From positions 1 to 18,484 of the forward strand of contig SKKZ01000063.1 of assembly GCA_007123455.1 (NCBI GenBank): a stretch of DNA of 18,484 nt, read 5' to 3'. Position 1 is the first letter of the stretch. The number at the start of each line of letters is the position of its first letter. The notes under the pieces were generated by a model. The model was not told the DNA's origin. It did no database searches and saw only the letters and a list, made by a program, of their open reading frames with translations. Source of the DNA: Coriobacteriia bacterium. Its GTDB lineage: Bacteria; Actinomycetota; Coriobacteriia; Anaerosomatales; SLCP01. A program made the translations under genes and the position numbers. Of this stretch, positions 7,262 through 13,189 are shown piece after piece.

Positions 7262-7933
7262 ATGTCCGAGCGTGTACGTATGGCCCCGTCGATCCTCTCG
7301 GCAGACTTTACCGACCTGGGCGAAGCGGTCCGTCTCATCCAGGACGGCGGCGCCGATTTCGTTCACGTCGATGTCATGGACGGGCACTTCGTGCCGAACC
7401 TCACCATCGGCCCCCCGGTGGTGAAGGCTCTCAAGAAGGTCGCAACCGTTCCCCTCGACGTTCATCTCATGATCGAAAATGCTGACGCCACTGTCGAATG
7501 GTACCTGGATGCGGGTGCAGATTGGCTCACCGTCCACGCCGAGGCATGCGACCATCTGCATCGTGTCATCCGGACGATTCGGGGCGCAGGTGCGAGCGCG
7601 GGCGTCAGCCTGAATCCCGGAACCCCTGTCGAGGTCCTCCGTGACATCATCGGGGAGCTCGACATGGTGCTCGTCATGAGCGTCAACCCGGGTTTCGGAG
7701 GACAATCGTTCATCTCCCGCACGGTCGACCGTGTAAGCCGCCTCGCGCGGCTCTGCGCCGATGAGGGCGTCACGCCTCTCATCCAGGTCGACGGTGGCAT
7801 CGATACCTCGACCGCCCCCCTGGTCGCCGCGGCAGGCGCACGCTGTCTCGTGGCCGGAAGTGCGGTTTTCTGTCAGGAGGATCCTGTCTCGGCGATGAAT
7901 GCGATCAGGGAGGCAGCCGAGAGCGTCTTGTAG
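7262..7933 (+). CDS. rpe: Ribulose-phosphate 3-epimerase
   Basis: The 223-residue protein is Rpe, a TIM-barrel metalloenzyme that interconverts ribulose-5-phosphate and xylulose-5-phosphate in the pentose phosphate pathway. It begins near APSILSADF and has the metal-binding signature VHVDVMDGHFVPNLTIG (His35, Asp37), DVHLMIENA (His68), MSVNPGFGGQSF (139-150) and QVDGGI with Asp177. The start at 7262 is chosen because gggagga (7248-7254) lies 7 nt before it and the protein then matches the usual length. An in-frame ATG at 7244 overlaps the gpsA stop and would place the ribosome-binding site inside the gene. Its product ribulose-5-phosphate is also the substrate of RibB in the operon that follows, a fitting but unproven link. 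Confidence 0.96.
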   Translation: MSERVRMAPSILSADFTDLGEAVRLIQDGGADFVHVDVMDGHFVPNLTIGPPVVKALKKVATVPLDVHLMIENADATVEWYLDAGADWLTVHAEACDHLHRVIRTIRGAGASAGVSLNPGTPVEVLRDIIGELDMVLVMSVNPGFGGQSFISRTVDRVSRLARLCADEGVTPLIQVDGGIDTSTAPLVAAAGARCLVAGSAVFCQEDPVSAMNAIREAAESVL

Positions 7934-7939
7934 TACACT
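7934..7939 (+). promoter_or_regulatory. Candidate -10 for riboflavin operon
   Basis: TACACT starts directly after the rpe stop codon and matches four of six bases of TATAAT. Transcription would start near 7945-7947, right at the first base pair of the riboswitch P1 helix (7948). No good -35 is visible 16-19 nt upstream, so support is limited to this spacing. The rib genes may instead be read through from rpe. Confidence 0.35.
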
Positions 7940-7947
7940 AGCAGCGT

Positions 7948-8064
7948 CTTTCTTCAGGGCGGGGTGAAAGTCCCCACCGGCGGTGACAGCCCGCGAGCTC
8001 CCAAGGGGAGCTGACCCGGAGGATTTCCGGGGCCGACAGTGAGAGTCTGGATGGGAGAAGGAAG
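7948..8064 (+). ncRNA. FMN riboswitch (RFN element)
   Basis: The leader matches the RFN consensus closely: agggcggggtgaaagtcccc, ccaccggcggtgacagcccg, and at the 3' end ccgacagtgagagtctggat followed by gggagaagga. P1 forms between ctttcttc (7948-7955) and gaaggaag (8057-8064). The variable arm is agctccc (7996-8002) with gggagct (8006-8012). Known RFN elements bind flavin mononucleotide and turn off riboflavin genes. It lies directly upstream of ribD. No terminator hairpin with a T-tract lies between the aptamer and ribD; the ribD Shine-Dalgarno aagga (8062-8066) is partly in P1, which favours translational control. Confidence 0.97.
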
Positions 8065-8074
8065 GACCTTTCTC
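8055..8074 (+). promoter_or_regulatory. Alternative (anti-P1) hairpin exposing ribD ribosome-binding site
   Basis: gagaagg (8055-8061) can pair with ctttctc (8068-8074; one G-U pair), leaving a 6-nt loop aaggac that contains the Shine-Dalgarno aagga. This helix shares bases 8057-8064 with riboswitch P1, so the two exclude each other. The model is that FMN-bound P1 hides the ribosome-binding site and the free state displays it. This is inferred from base pairing only. Confidence 0.5.
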
Positions 8075-8078
8075 GGGC

Positions 8079-9182
8079 ATGCGTCTATTCTCCGACGTCT
8101 CTTCATCGATAGCCGATCCGTACCTCCGCCATGCCTACAAGCTCGCGCTGCGCGGCGAAGGTGCCACCGCACCCAACCCCATGGTCGGCTGCGTCGTGCT
8201 CAAAGACTCTCGCATCGTGGGAGAGGGTTGGCACGAGCGTGCGGGAGGACCACACGCCGAGGTGATGGCGCTTTCTCAGGCGGGTAGCGAAACGTCGGGT
8301 TCTACCGTCTACGTCACCCTCGAGCCCTGTGCTCACCACGGCCGGACACCTCCATGTACGGAGGCGCTCATCGCGGCAGGGGTGGACAGGGTCGTGGTCG
8401 GCATGCGTGATCCGAGCGAGGTGGGCGGTGGCGGTGGTGTGCGTCTGAGTGCTGCCGGCGTCGATGTTTCGTTCTCTGACGATCATGAGACCTTCGAGGA
8501 GCTCAACCGGGGATGGCTGAGTCTCGTTCGAGACGGACGCCCCTGGGTTACCGCGAAGGTGGCGAGTTCGCTCGATGGCGCGCTTGCAGCACGCACAGGT
8601 GTGAGGACCCGGATCTCAGGACCCGGATCTCAGCCGGTGACGATGCGTTTGCGTGCCGCAGCAGATGCGATCGTGGTCGGATCGTCGACGGCGCTCATCG
8701 ACGATCCTTCGCTAACGGTACGATCTGATGAAGGAGTCGATGCCGCTCGTCAACCGCTCCGGGTCGTCCTGGCTCGCACGACGGATCCGGGAACCGCATC
8801 CCTGTTCAGTGACGATCGCGCCCCTGCGCTCATGCTCGTCCCACGCGGGAGCACGCTATCGTCGGCGATAGGGGATGAGGTCGACGTGCTCGAGTATCCG
8901 GCCGAAGGCACTCTTGAGTCTGCACTGTCCGCGCTGGGCGCCCGGGGCATCGCACGCATCCTCATCGAGCCTGGTCGCGAGCTCTTCACCGCATTGTGGA
9001 ACGAGGATCTGATCGACGAGCTCGTCGTCATCCACGCGGGCGCTGTCGTCGGCGTCGGGTCGGTGGGCATGTACGCGGGGACCGGGACGGATGAAACAGG
9101 CGAACTCAGGCCGCGGATGAAGGCGGTCGAGGCGGCGGTCGTCGGCGATGACGCGGTGACGGTCTGGCGTAGGATGCGGTAA
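8079..9182 (+). CDS. ribD: Bifunctional diaminohydroxyphosphoribosylaminopyrimidine deaminase / 5-amino-6-(5-phosphoribosylamino)uracil reductase
   Basis: The 367-residue protein carries out the second and third steps of riboflavin synthesis. The N-terminal deaminase domain (to about residue 145) binds zinc through HAE at 59-61 and PCAHHGRTPPC with Cys84 and Cys93; PNPMVGCVV (32-40) is also conserved. The C-terminal reductase domain starts near RPWVTAKVASSLDG (154-167) and includes RAAADAIVVGSSTALIDDP (192-210). Two oddities stand out: the usual DPNPxVxGxG loop reads DPSEVGGGGG, about one residue shorter, and the family's SxWIT region reads RTRISGPGS, where a 14-nt tandem repeat lies. The ATG start follows an aagga site 12 nt upstream within the riboswitch platform. 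The first gene of the rib operon, it is under FMN control. Confidence 0.96.
   Translation: MRLFSDVSSSIADPYLRHAYKLALRGEGATAPNPMVGCVVLKDSRIVGEGWHERAGGPHAEVMALSQAGSETSGSTVYVTLEPCAHHGRTPPCTEALIAAGVDRVVVGMRDPSEVGGGGGVRLSAAGVDVSFSDDHETFEELNRGWLSLVRDGRPWVTAKVASSLDGALAARTGVRTRISGPGSQPVTMRLRAAADAIVVGSSTALIDDPSLTVRSDEGVDAARQPLRVVLARTTDPGTASLFSDDRAPALMLVPRGSTLSSAIGDEVDVLEYPAEGTLESALSALGARGIARILIEPGRELFTALWNEDLIDELVVIHAGAVVGVGSVGMYAGTGTDETGELRPRMKAVEAAVVGDDAVTVWRRMR
8604..8631 (+). repeat. 14-nt perfect tandem repeat inside ribD
   Basis: aggacccggatctc occurs twice head to tail (8604-8617 and 8618-8631), and the next two bases continue the pattern. Because 14 is not a multiple of three, the two copies are read in different frames (RTRIS and GPGSQ). 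Despite this, the distance between conserved flanking reductase residues appears the same as in E. coli RibD. Confidence 0.85.
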
Positions 9183-9183
9183 A

Positions 9184-9198
9184 GGCGCCACGGGCGCC
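9184..9198 (+). other. GC-rich hairpin between ribD and ribE
   Basis: ggcgcc (9184-9189) and ggcgcc (9193-9198) form a six-pair all-GC stem with a 3-nt loop, two bases after the ribD stop. No T run follows. It may stabilise mRNA or tune ribE translation; the ribE Shine-Dalgarno (aagggaaggg, 9203-9212) lies just downstream. Confidence 0.35.
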
Positions 9199-9219
9199 CG
9201 GCAAGGGAAGGGACGTACG

Positions 9220-9888
9220 ATGTTCACAGGACTCATCGAGTCTGAAGGAATCATCACACGCACCGAGCGTGTGGGAGATGGCATGCGCGTGGAAGTCTAT
9301 GCTCCGGAGTTCGGTCGGGACATGGCGATAGGGGACTCCATTGCTGTGGATGGCTCGTGCCTGACCGTCGCGAAGTTCATACGAGGTGCTTTCATCGCTG
9401 ATGTGAGTTCGGAGACGCTGCAACGGACGACGCTCGGCTCTTTGCGGCAGGGATCGAAGGTCAACCTCGAGCGGGCCCTGCGACTTTCGGATCGCCTCGG
9501 GGGCCACATCGTTACCGGGCACGTCGACGGCATCGGCACCCTCGTCATGCGGCATCCTGCAGGTAACTCCGCTGTGTATCAGTTCTCGGTAGCACGCGAA
9601 TTGATGGAGTACATCGTCCCCAAAGGCTCGGTCGCCGTCGACGGGATCTCTCTCACCATCGCACAGACGAGGGCAGACGGGTTCGCGGCAGCGGTCGTCC
9701 CTCATACCGAGTCCTCGACAACGCTGGGTGCGAAGTCGACCGGGTCAAAGGTGAATATCGAGGTGGATATGATGGCGAAGTACGTAAAGCGCTTTGTTGA
9801 ACTGTACGCCGGACTCGATGATGACGTCCTGCCCGCTGGGCGCCGTGGTCTCGGGGATATGCTTCGCGACCTTGCCGAGGGTCGATGA
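9220..9888 (+). CDS. ribE: Riboflavin synthase, alpha subunit
   Basis: The 222-residue protein forms riboflavin from two molecules of 6,7-dimethyl-8-ribityllumazine. It has the expected internal duplication: the first lumazine-binding domain begins MFTGLIE and includes GDSIAVDGSCLTV (38-50), and the second begins near GGHIVTGHVDG (94-104) and includes KGSVAVDGISLTI (135-147). The length and the two-barrel layout are typical. It starts with ATG after a purine-rich aagggaaggg site. It lies 37 nt after ribD, with a GC hairpin in between, and its stop overlaps the start of ribBA. The symbol follows Bacillus-type naming; the E. coli enzyme is sometimes called RibC. Confidence 0.97.
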   Translation: MFTGLIESEGIITRTERVGDGMRVEVYAPEFGRDMAIGDSIAVDGSCLTVAKFIRGAFIADVSSETLQRTTLGSLRQGSKVNLERALRLSDRLGGHIVTGHVDGIGTLVMRHPAGNSAVYQFSVARELMEYIVPKGSVAVDGISLTIAQTRADGFAAAVVPHTESSTTLGAKSTGSKVNIEVDMMAKYVKRFVELYAGLDDDVLPAGRRGLGDMLRDLAEGR

Positions 9889-11147
9889 TGTCGTCTTCCG
9901 CCGACAACACGCCGGCCTTCGGCAGCATCGAACAGGCTATCGACGAGATCGCCGCCGGGCGCATGGTCATCGTTGTCGATGATGAGGCCCGGGAAAACGA
10001 AGGCGATCTCGTAATGGCGGCTGAGAAGGTCACCTCCGACGCCGTGAACTTCATGGCCACACACGGGCGCGGCTTGATATGTCTGCCGCTCACGGGTGAA
10101 CGTCTCAATGAGCTGCGCATTCCCCCGATGACGCAGACGAACACCTCGGAGCAGGGGACCGCGTTCCACGTATCGATCGGTGCCAAGGGACTCATCTCTA
10201 CCGGTATCTCGGCTGCCGACCGTGCAGCAACGATCCAGGCAGCAATCGATCCGGGCACCACACCCGAGGACATCTCGATGCCCGGACATGTCTTCCCGTT
10301 GATGGCGAAGCCCGGTGGCGTGCTCGAGCGTGCAGGGCACACCGAGACCGCCGTCGACCTGGCACGCCTGGCAGGCCTGTACCCTGCGGGAGTGATCTGC
10401 GAGATCATGAATCCCGACGGCACGATGGCTCGCCGCGCGGAGCTGGAGCGTTTCGCACGTGAGCACGGACTAGTGATGGTGACCGTCGCCGATCTTATCC
10501 GCTTCCGTCGTCGCACCGAGCGCCTCGTGGAGCGTACCTCGACAGTGAGCATGCCGACGCGACACGGTCACTTCGTCGCACACGGCTACATCTCCCGTCT
10601 CGATGGATCGACCCACATCGCCCTCGTCGTCGGTGATGTCGCCGGTGCCCCGGATGTGCTCGTCCGGGTTCATTCGGAGTGTCTGACCGGCGATGTGTTC
10701 CACAGCCTTCGCTGCGACTGCGGTGCCCAGCTGGAAGAAGCCATGTGTCGAGTCCAGGCCGAAGGAATGGGTGTCGTTCTCTACATCGTCGGACACGAGG
10801 GCAGAGGTATCGGACTTGCGAACAAGCTCAAGGCGTACGAGCTACAGGAGGCTGGTGCGGACACGGTCGAGGCGAACGAAGCACTCGGTTTCGCACCCGA
10901 CCTTCGCGACTACGGCATCGGGGCACAGATACTGGCCGATCTCGGCCTGACCTCTATGCGCCTGCTCACGAATAACCCGACCAAGATCGTCGGCCTGGAA
11001 GGGTACGGCTTGCGCGTCACGGAGCAGGTTCAGCTCGAGGTCCCTGCGTGCAGCGACAACCGCGCGTACCTGACGACGAAACGCGAGAGAATGGCACATA
11101 CGCTCGTCCTGCCGGACGATGCGCCGACCGAAGGAGAGGGATCGTGA
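9888..11147 (+). CDS. ribBA: Bifunctional 3,4-dihydroxy-2-butanone-4-phosphate synthase / GTP cyclohydrolase II
   Basis: This 419-residue fusion provides both entry reactions of riboflavin synthesis. The N-terminal RibB domain (to about residue 200) has DDEARENEGD with metal-binding Glu, GLISTGISAADRA, and GGVLERAGHTE with the second metal-binding His. The C-terminal RibA domain has the zinc cysteines in HSECLTGD and LRCDCG, then GHEGRGIG, KLKAYELQ and TNNPTKIVGL. Both domains look intact. Start choice: the ATG at 9888 overlaps the ribE stop by one base and gives a 6-nt gap to gaggg; an ATG at 9885 adds one Met. The order ribD-ribE-ribBA-ribH is that of Bacillus. Its RibB substrate, ribulose-5-phosphate, is handled by Rpe, encoded just upstream. 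Confidence 0.97.
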   Translation: MSSSADNTPAFGSIEQAIDEIAAGRMVIVVDDEARENEGDLVMAAEKVTSDAVNFMATHGRGLICLPLTGERLNELRIPPMTQTNTSEQGTAFHVSIGAKGLISTGISAADRAATIQAAIDPGTTPEDISMPGHVFPLMAKPGGVLERAGHTETAVDLARLAGLYPAGVICEIMNPDGTMARRAELERFAREHGLVMVTVADLIRFRRRTERLVERTSTVSMPTRHGHFVAHGYISRLDGSTHIALVVGDVAGAPDVLVRVHSECLTGDVFHSLRCDCGAQLEEAMCRVQAEGMGVVLYIVGHEGRGIGLANKLKAYELQEAGADTVEANEALGFAPDLRDYGIGAQILADLGLTSMRLLTNNPTKIVGLEGYGLRVTEQVQLEVPACSDNRAYLTTKRERMAHTLVLPDDAPTEGEGS

Positions 11148-11611
11148 TGGGTACGTTCGAAGGCAACCTCATCGGCACCGGTCTTAAGCTGGGAATCGTG
11201 GTGAGCCGGTTCAACGAACTGCTGTCCGGGCGATTGCTTGCCGGGGCACGCGACGGACTCGCACGCCACGGTGTGGCCGATGATGACGTCGATGTCGCGT
11301 GGGTACCCGGAGGGTTCGAAATCCCGCTGGTGGCCAAGCAGATGGCAGCCTCGGGCCGCTACGATGCCGTCATCGCTCTCGGCGTGATCATCCGTGGCGG
11401 GACACCGCACTTCGACTACGTTGCCTCGGAGGTTTCGAAGGGAGTCGCGCGCGCCTCGCTGGATTCGGGAGTGCCGGTGATGTTCGGCGTGATCACCGCC
11501 GACACCATCGAGCAAGCCGTGGAGCGTGCCGGCACTAAAGCAGGCAACAAGGGATGGGACGCTGCTCTGGGCGCAATCGAGATGGCGAACCTCGGCAAGG
11601 CGCTGGGATAG
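11147..11611 (+). CDS. ribH: 6,7-dimethyl-8-ribityllumazine synthase
   Basis: The 154-residue protein joins the RibA-branch pyrimidine with dihydroxybutanone phosphate to make the lumazine precursor of riboflavin, and typically forms 60-mer or smaller shells. Family motifs are GIVVSRFNELL, PGGFEIPLVAKQMA, ALGVIIRGGTPHFDYVA with the catalytic His, GVPVMFGVIT and ERAGTKAGNKGWDAA. The ATG at 11147 overlaps the ribBA stop by one base and has aaggag (11131-11136) and gaggg (11135-11139) upstream. The same frame is open farther upstream, but that part lies inside ribBA and lacks family homology. It is the last gene of the operon and is followed by a strong stem-loop. Confidence 0.97.
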   Translation: MGTFEGNLIGTGLKLGIVVSRFNELLSGRLLAGARDGLARHGVADDDVDVAWVPGGFEIPLVAKQMAASGRYDAVIALGVIIRGGTPHFDYVASEVSKGVARASLDSGVPVMFGVITADTIEQAVERAGTKAGNKGWDAALGAIEMANLGKALG

Positions 11612-11624
11612 AAGTCCGGGAACC

Positions 11625-11657
11625 AGGAAGCCCCGGCCGCGTGGGTCGGGGCTTCCT
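11625..11657 (+). terminator. Rho-independent-type terminator of the riboflavin operon
   Basis: aggaagccccg (11625-11635) pairs perfectly with cggggcttcct (11647-11657) around an 11-nt loop, 14 nt after the ribH stop. The stem is strong and GC-rich. There is no good T-tract after it, which is common in high-GC Gram-positives, so termination efficiency is uncertain. Confidence 0.75.
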
Positions 11658-11839
11658 CCGCATCCAGTGGGCTCTCGCCACCCTGTGGCTATCAGCCGTG
11701 GATCGTTGATTCTCTACCGCTTCTCTTTCAGCGGGGGTCACACGGTATCAGACGTCGGAGCCGTCAACAAGAGAAGGTACGTTCGATTCGACGAGCGGCT
11801 TTCGAGAGCCGCCGAGTGGCATCCCACACGCCCTCTACG
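11658..11839 (+). other. Non-coding stretch after the riboflavin operon
   Basis: The 285-nt gap between ribH and the next gene holds the terminator, then this segment with no supported gene or tRNA. A six-pair hairpin is visible at 11795-11812 (gcggct with agccgc, loop ttcgag). No clear -35/-10 pair was found. The only -10-like string nearby is tagaat at 11846-11851, inside the next hairpin, with no matching -35. Confidence 0.5.
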
Positions 11840-11881
11840 GTCGGATAGAATAGGCGGTGGATCTCAATCGCCATATCCGAC
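11840..11881 (+). promoter_or_regulatory. Long hairpin in the leader of an unknown gene
   Basis: gtcggata (11840-11847) is an exact reverse complement of tatccgac (11874-11881). Inside, ggcggt (11853-11858) pairs with atcgcc (11867-11872; one G-U pair), leaving an 8-nt loop and a 5/1 internal loop. The hairpin ends four bases before the Shine-Dalgarno aaggag (11886-11891) of the next gene. It could be an RNA control element or a binding site. I do not recognise it as a known riboswitch class. Confidence 0.5.
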
Positions 11882-11896
11882 TCCCAAGGAGCCGTC

Positions 11897-12625
11897 ATGG
11901 CAGGGAAGGACAGCTCATCCGAACCGGCCGGAAACGACCGGACAACCGTCCTTGAGATCTTCGGCATGAAGCTTTCGGTGAAGAACCGGAGACTTGCCGA
12001 GGTACTGACGATGGATGCTGCGGAGGCATTCGGCCTCGAGAGCAGGGGGAGCCGCGAAGCGAAGGCCCTCGCCGATTCATCTGCTCCCCGCGAGCTGATG
12101 GCCGAGGCTGCCCCGGATGTGGTCATCACGAAACCTTTGGTTGAAGGTGACGCGGAGCTGCGGCTTCGCGCCGAGATGCGTCGTCGCGCGGATCGCGTCG
12201 GCGCCGGTCTCGGTTTCGATGTCGGCGACGGCGGGACATGGCTCTCGCCACTGGGCTTCACTGTGCATACGAGGATCGTGGTCCGACCCCTGTCTGCTGC
12301 TGCAGCAACCGACGTCGTCGACAAGTTGGCCTCACTTGTCGTATCGCGGGCATCCTCAACCGATTCGGTCTTGTTGATCGTCGTCTCCTCGGACGCACGT
12401 GATGCGTTGCTGCGCGCGGTCAGGCAGCGGGTCGTGCACGGGTCGTTTCGCGTCGCGGTCGTGGAGGACCTCGAGCGCCTACTCGCTCTGTGTGATGACA
12501 CAGGCATGGGCCATACGGAGGCAGCTGCGGTTCTCGTCCCACATGTCGCCGTCGACGTCGGCAGTGCCATGTTGATACCCGAGAGCTCTATGCGATCCGG
12601 GCATACACCGCCTGACAACAGGTGA
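11897..12625 (+). CDS. Protein of unknown function, between rib and isc operons
   Basis: I do not recognise this 242-residue protein. The coding call rests on a good aaggag site (11886-11891) 5 nt before the ATG, an uninterrupted frame filling the space between operons, and codon use like its neighbours. Residues 1-15 look disordered and polar. Residues 17-46 (VLEIFGMKLSVKNRRLAEVL) look like a small ordered unit. Residues 85-103 are a charged helix rich in Arg and Glu. From about 118 to 200 there is an alternating strand-helix pattern (GFTVHTRIVV, DKLASLVV, SVLLIVVSSDARDALLRAV, FRVAVVEDLERLLAL) that suggests an alpha/beta domain. No signal peptide, membrane helix or metal-binding cysteine cluster is seen; there is a single cysteine near residue 199. 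A role cannot be assigned. Confidence 0.75.
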   Translation: MAGKDSSSEPAGNDRTTVLEIFGMKLSVKNRRLAEVLTMDAAEAFGLESRGSREAKALADSSAPRELMAEAAPDVVITKPLVEGDAELRLRAEMRRRADRVGAGLGFDVGDGGTWLSPLGFTVHTRIVVRPLSAAAATDVVDKLASLVVSRASSTDSVLLIVVSSDARDALLRAVRQRVVHGSFRVAVVEDLERLLALCDDTGMGHTEAAAVLVPHVAVDVGSAMLIPESSMRSGHTPPDNR

Positions 12626-12644
12626 TGATGTCCGGATGTGTTGC

Positions 12645-12674
12645 TTGACACTCTTCGGGTTCCGGGGCTATCGT
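12645..12674 (+). promoter_or_regulatory. Promoter of the Rrf2-isc operon
   Basis: A perfect -35 TTGACA (12645-12650) is followed, after an 18-nt spacer, by TATCGT (12669-12674; four of six bases of TATAAT). Transcription would start near 12681, about 47 nt before the regulator gene. The -35 lies 19 nt after the stop of the unknown gene, and no terminator is seen between them. Confidence 0.7.
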
Positions 12675-12684
12675 GCTTAAATCA

Positions 12685-12697
12685 TACCGTTTTGGTA
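12685..12697 (+). promoter_or_regulatory. Putative Rrf2/IscR operator palindrome
   Basis: TACC-gtttt-GGTA is a perfect 4+4 inverted repeat, with one more matched pair after a one-base mismatch (c12683 and g12699). It lies at about +5 to +17 of the predicted transcript, where a repressor would block initiation. Rrf2-family regulators commonly repress their own operons from palindromes of this kind. Binding is inferred. Confidence 0.55.
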
Positions 12698-12727
12698 AGG
12701 ATTGTAGCCGAGGAGCTCTCATAAGCC

Positions 12728-13189
12728 ATGCGCCTCACCGTCAAGAGCGAGTACGGACTGCTTGCAATGATCGATCTGGCATGCCGGGTCGATGAAGGTC
12801 CGGTCAGCTCCCGGGAGATCTCGGACCGACAGGGTATTCCCGGAAAGTACCTGGAGCAGTTGTTCGTCGCGTTGCGCAGAGCTGGCCTGGTGGGCGCGGT
12901 CCGTGGTGCTCGCGGAGGCTTCACCCTCGGCCGCCCTGCTGCCGAGATAACTGTTCTGGATATCGTCGAGGCACTCGAGGGGTCTCTTCGCCCGACGGTG
13001 TGTGATGGTGAACGGGCGGCGGTGTGCGGACGGGGAGATGCTTGCGCTGCGGCTGATGTGTGGGAGCGTGCTACTGCAGCGGTCCGCGGGGTACTGGAAT
13101 CGACGACTATCTCGTCGCTCGCACGCACACAGGTGGTCCTTGATGAAACGGCAAGTACGATAGAACCGTCCGCTGGGAGGCAGGACTGA
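12728..13189 (+). CDS. Rrf2/IscR-family iron-sulfur-sensing transcriptional regulator
   Basis: The 153-residue protein is an Rrf2-family winged-helix regulator, most like IscR, the sensor that represses iron-sulfur cluster genes when clusters are plentiful. The N-terminus MRLTVKSEYGLLAMIDLA and the segments ISDRQGIPGKYLEQLFVALRRAGLV and RGARGGFTLGRPAAEIT are typical of the DNA-binding domain. Three cysteines at 92, 100 and 106 (C-x7-C-x5-C, followed by VWE) lie where E. coli IscR has its cluster ligands at 92, 98 and 104. It starts with ATG, with gaggag at 12710-12715 placed rather far (12 nt) upstream. It overlaps iscS by one base. A promoter and palindrome directly upstream suggest autoregulation. 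I leave the symbol blank because IscR and other Rrf2 members are hard to separate by sequence. Confidence 0.93.
   Translation: MRLTVKSEYGLLAMIDLACRVDEGPVSSREISDRQGIPGKYLEQLFVALRRAGLVGAVRGARGGFTLGRPAAEITVLDIVEALEGSLRPTVCDGERAAVCGRGDACAAADVWERATAAVRGVLESTTISSLARTQVVLDETASTIEPSAGRQD

Noticed and set aside
6902..8080. A 392-residue minus-strand open frame across gpsA, rpe and the riboswitch
   Set aside because: It overlaps well-identified genes and the FMN riboswitch in antisense and shows no family motif.
11526..11969. A 147-residue plus-strand frame crossing the end of ribH and the intergenic gap
   Set aside because: It runs through the ribH end and terminator stem, lacks a ribosome-binding site and family features, and overlaps the better supported gene at 11897.
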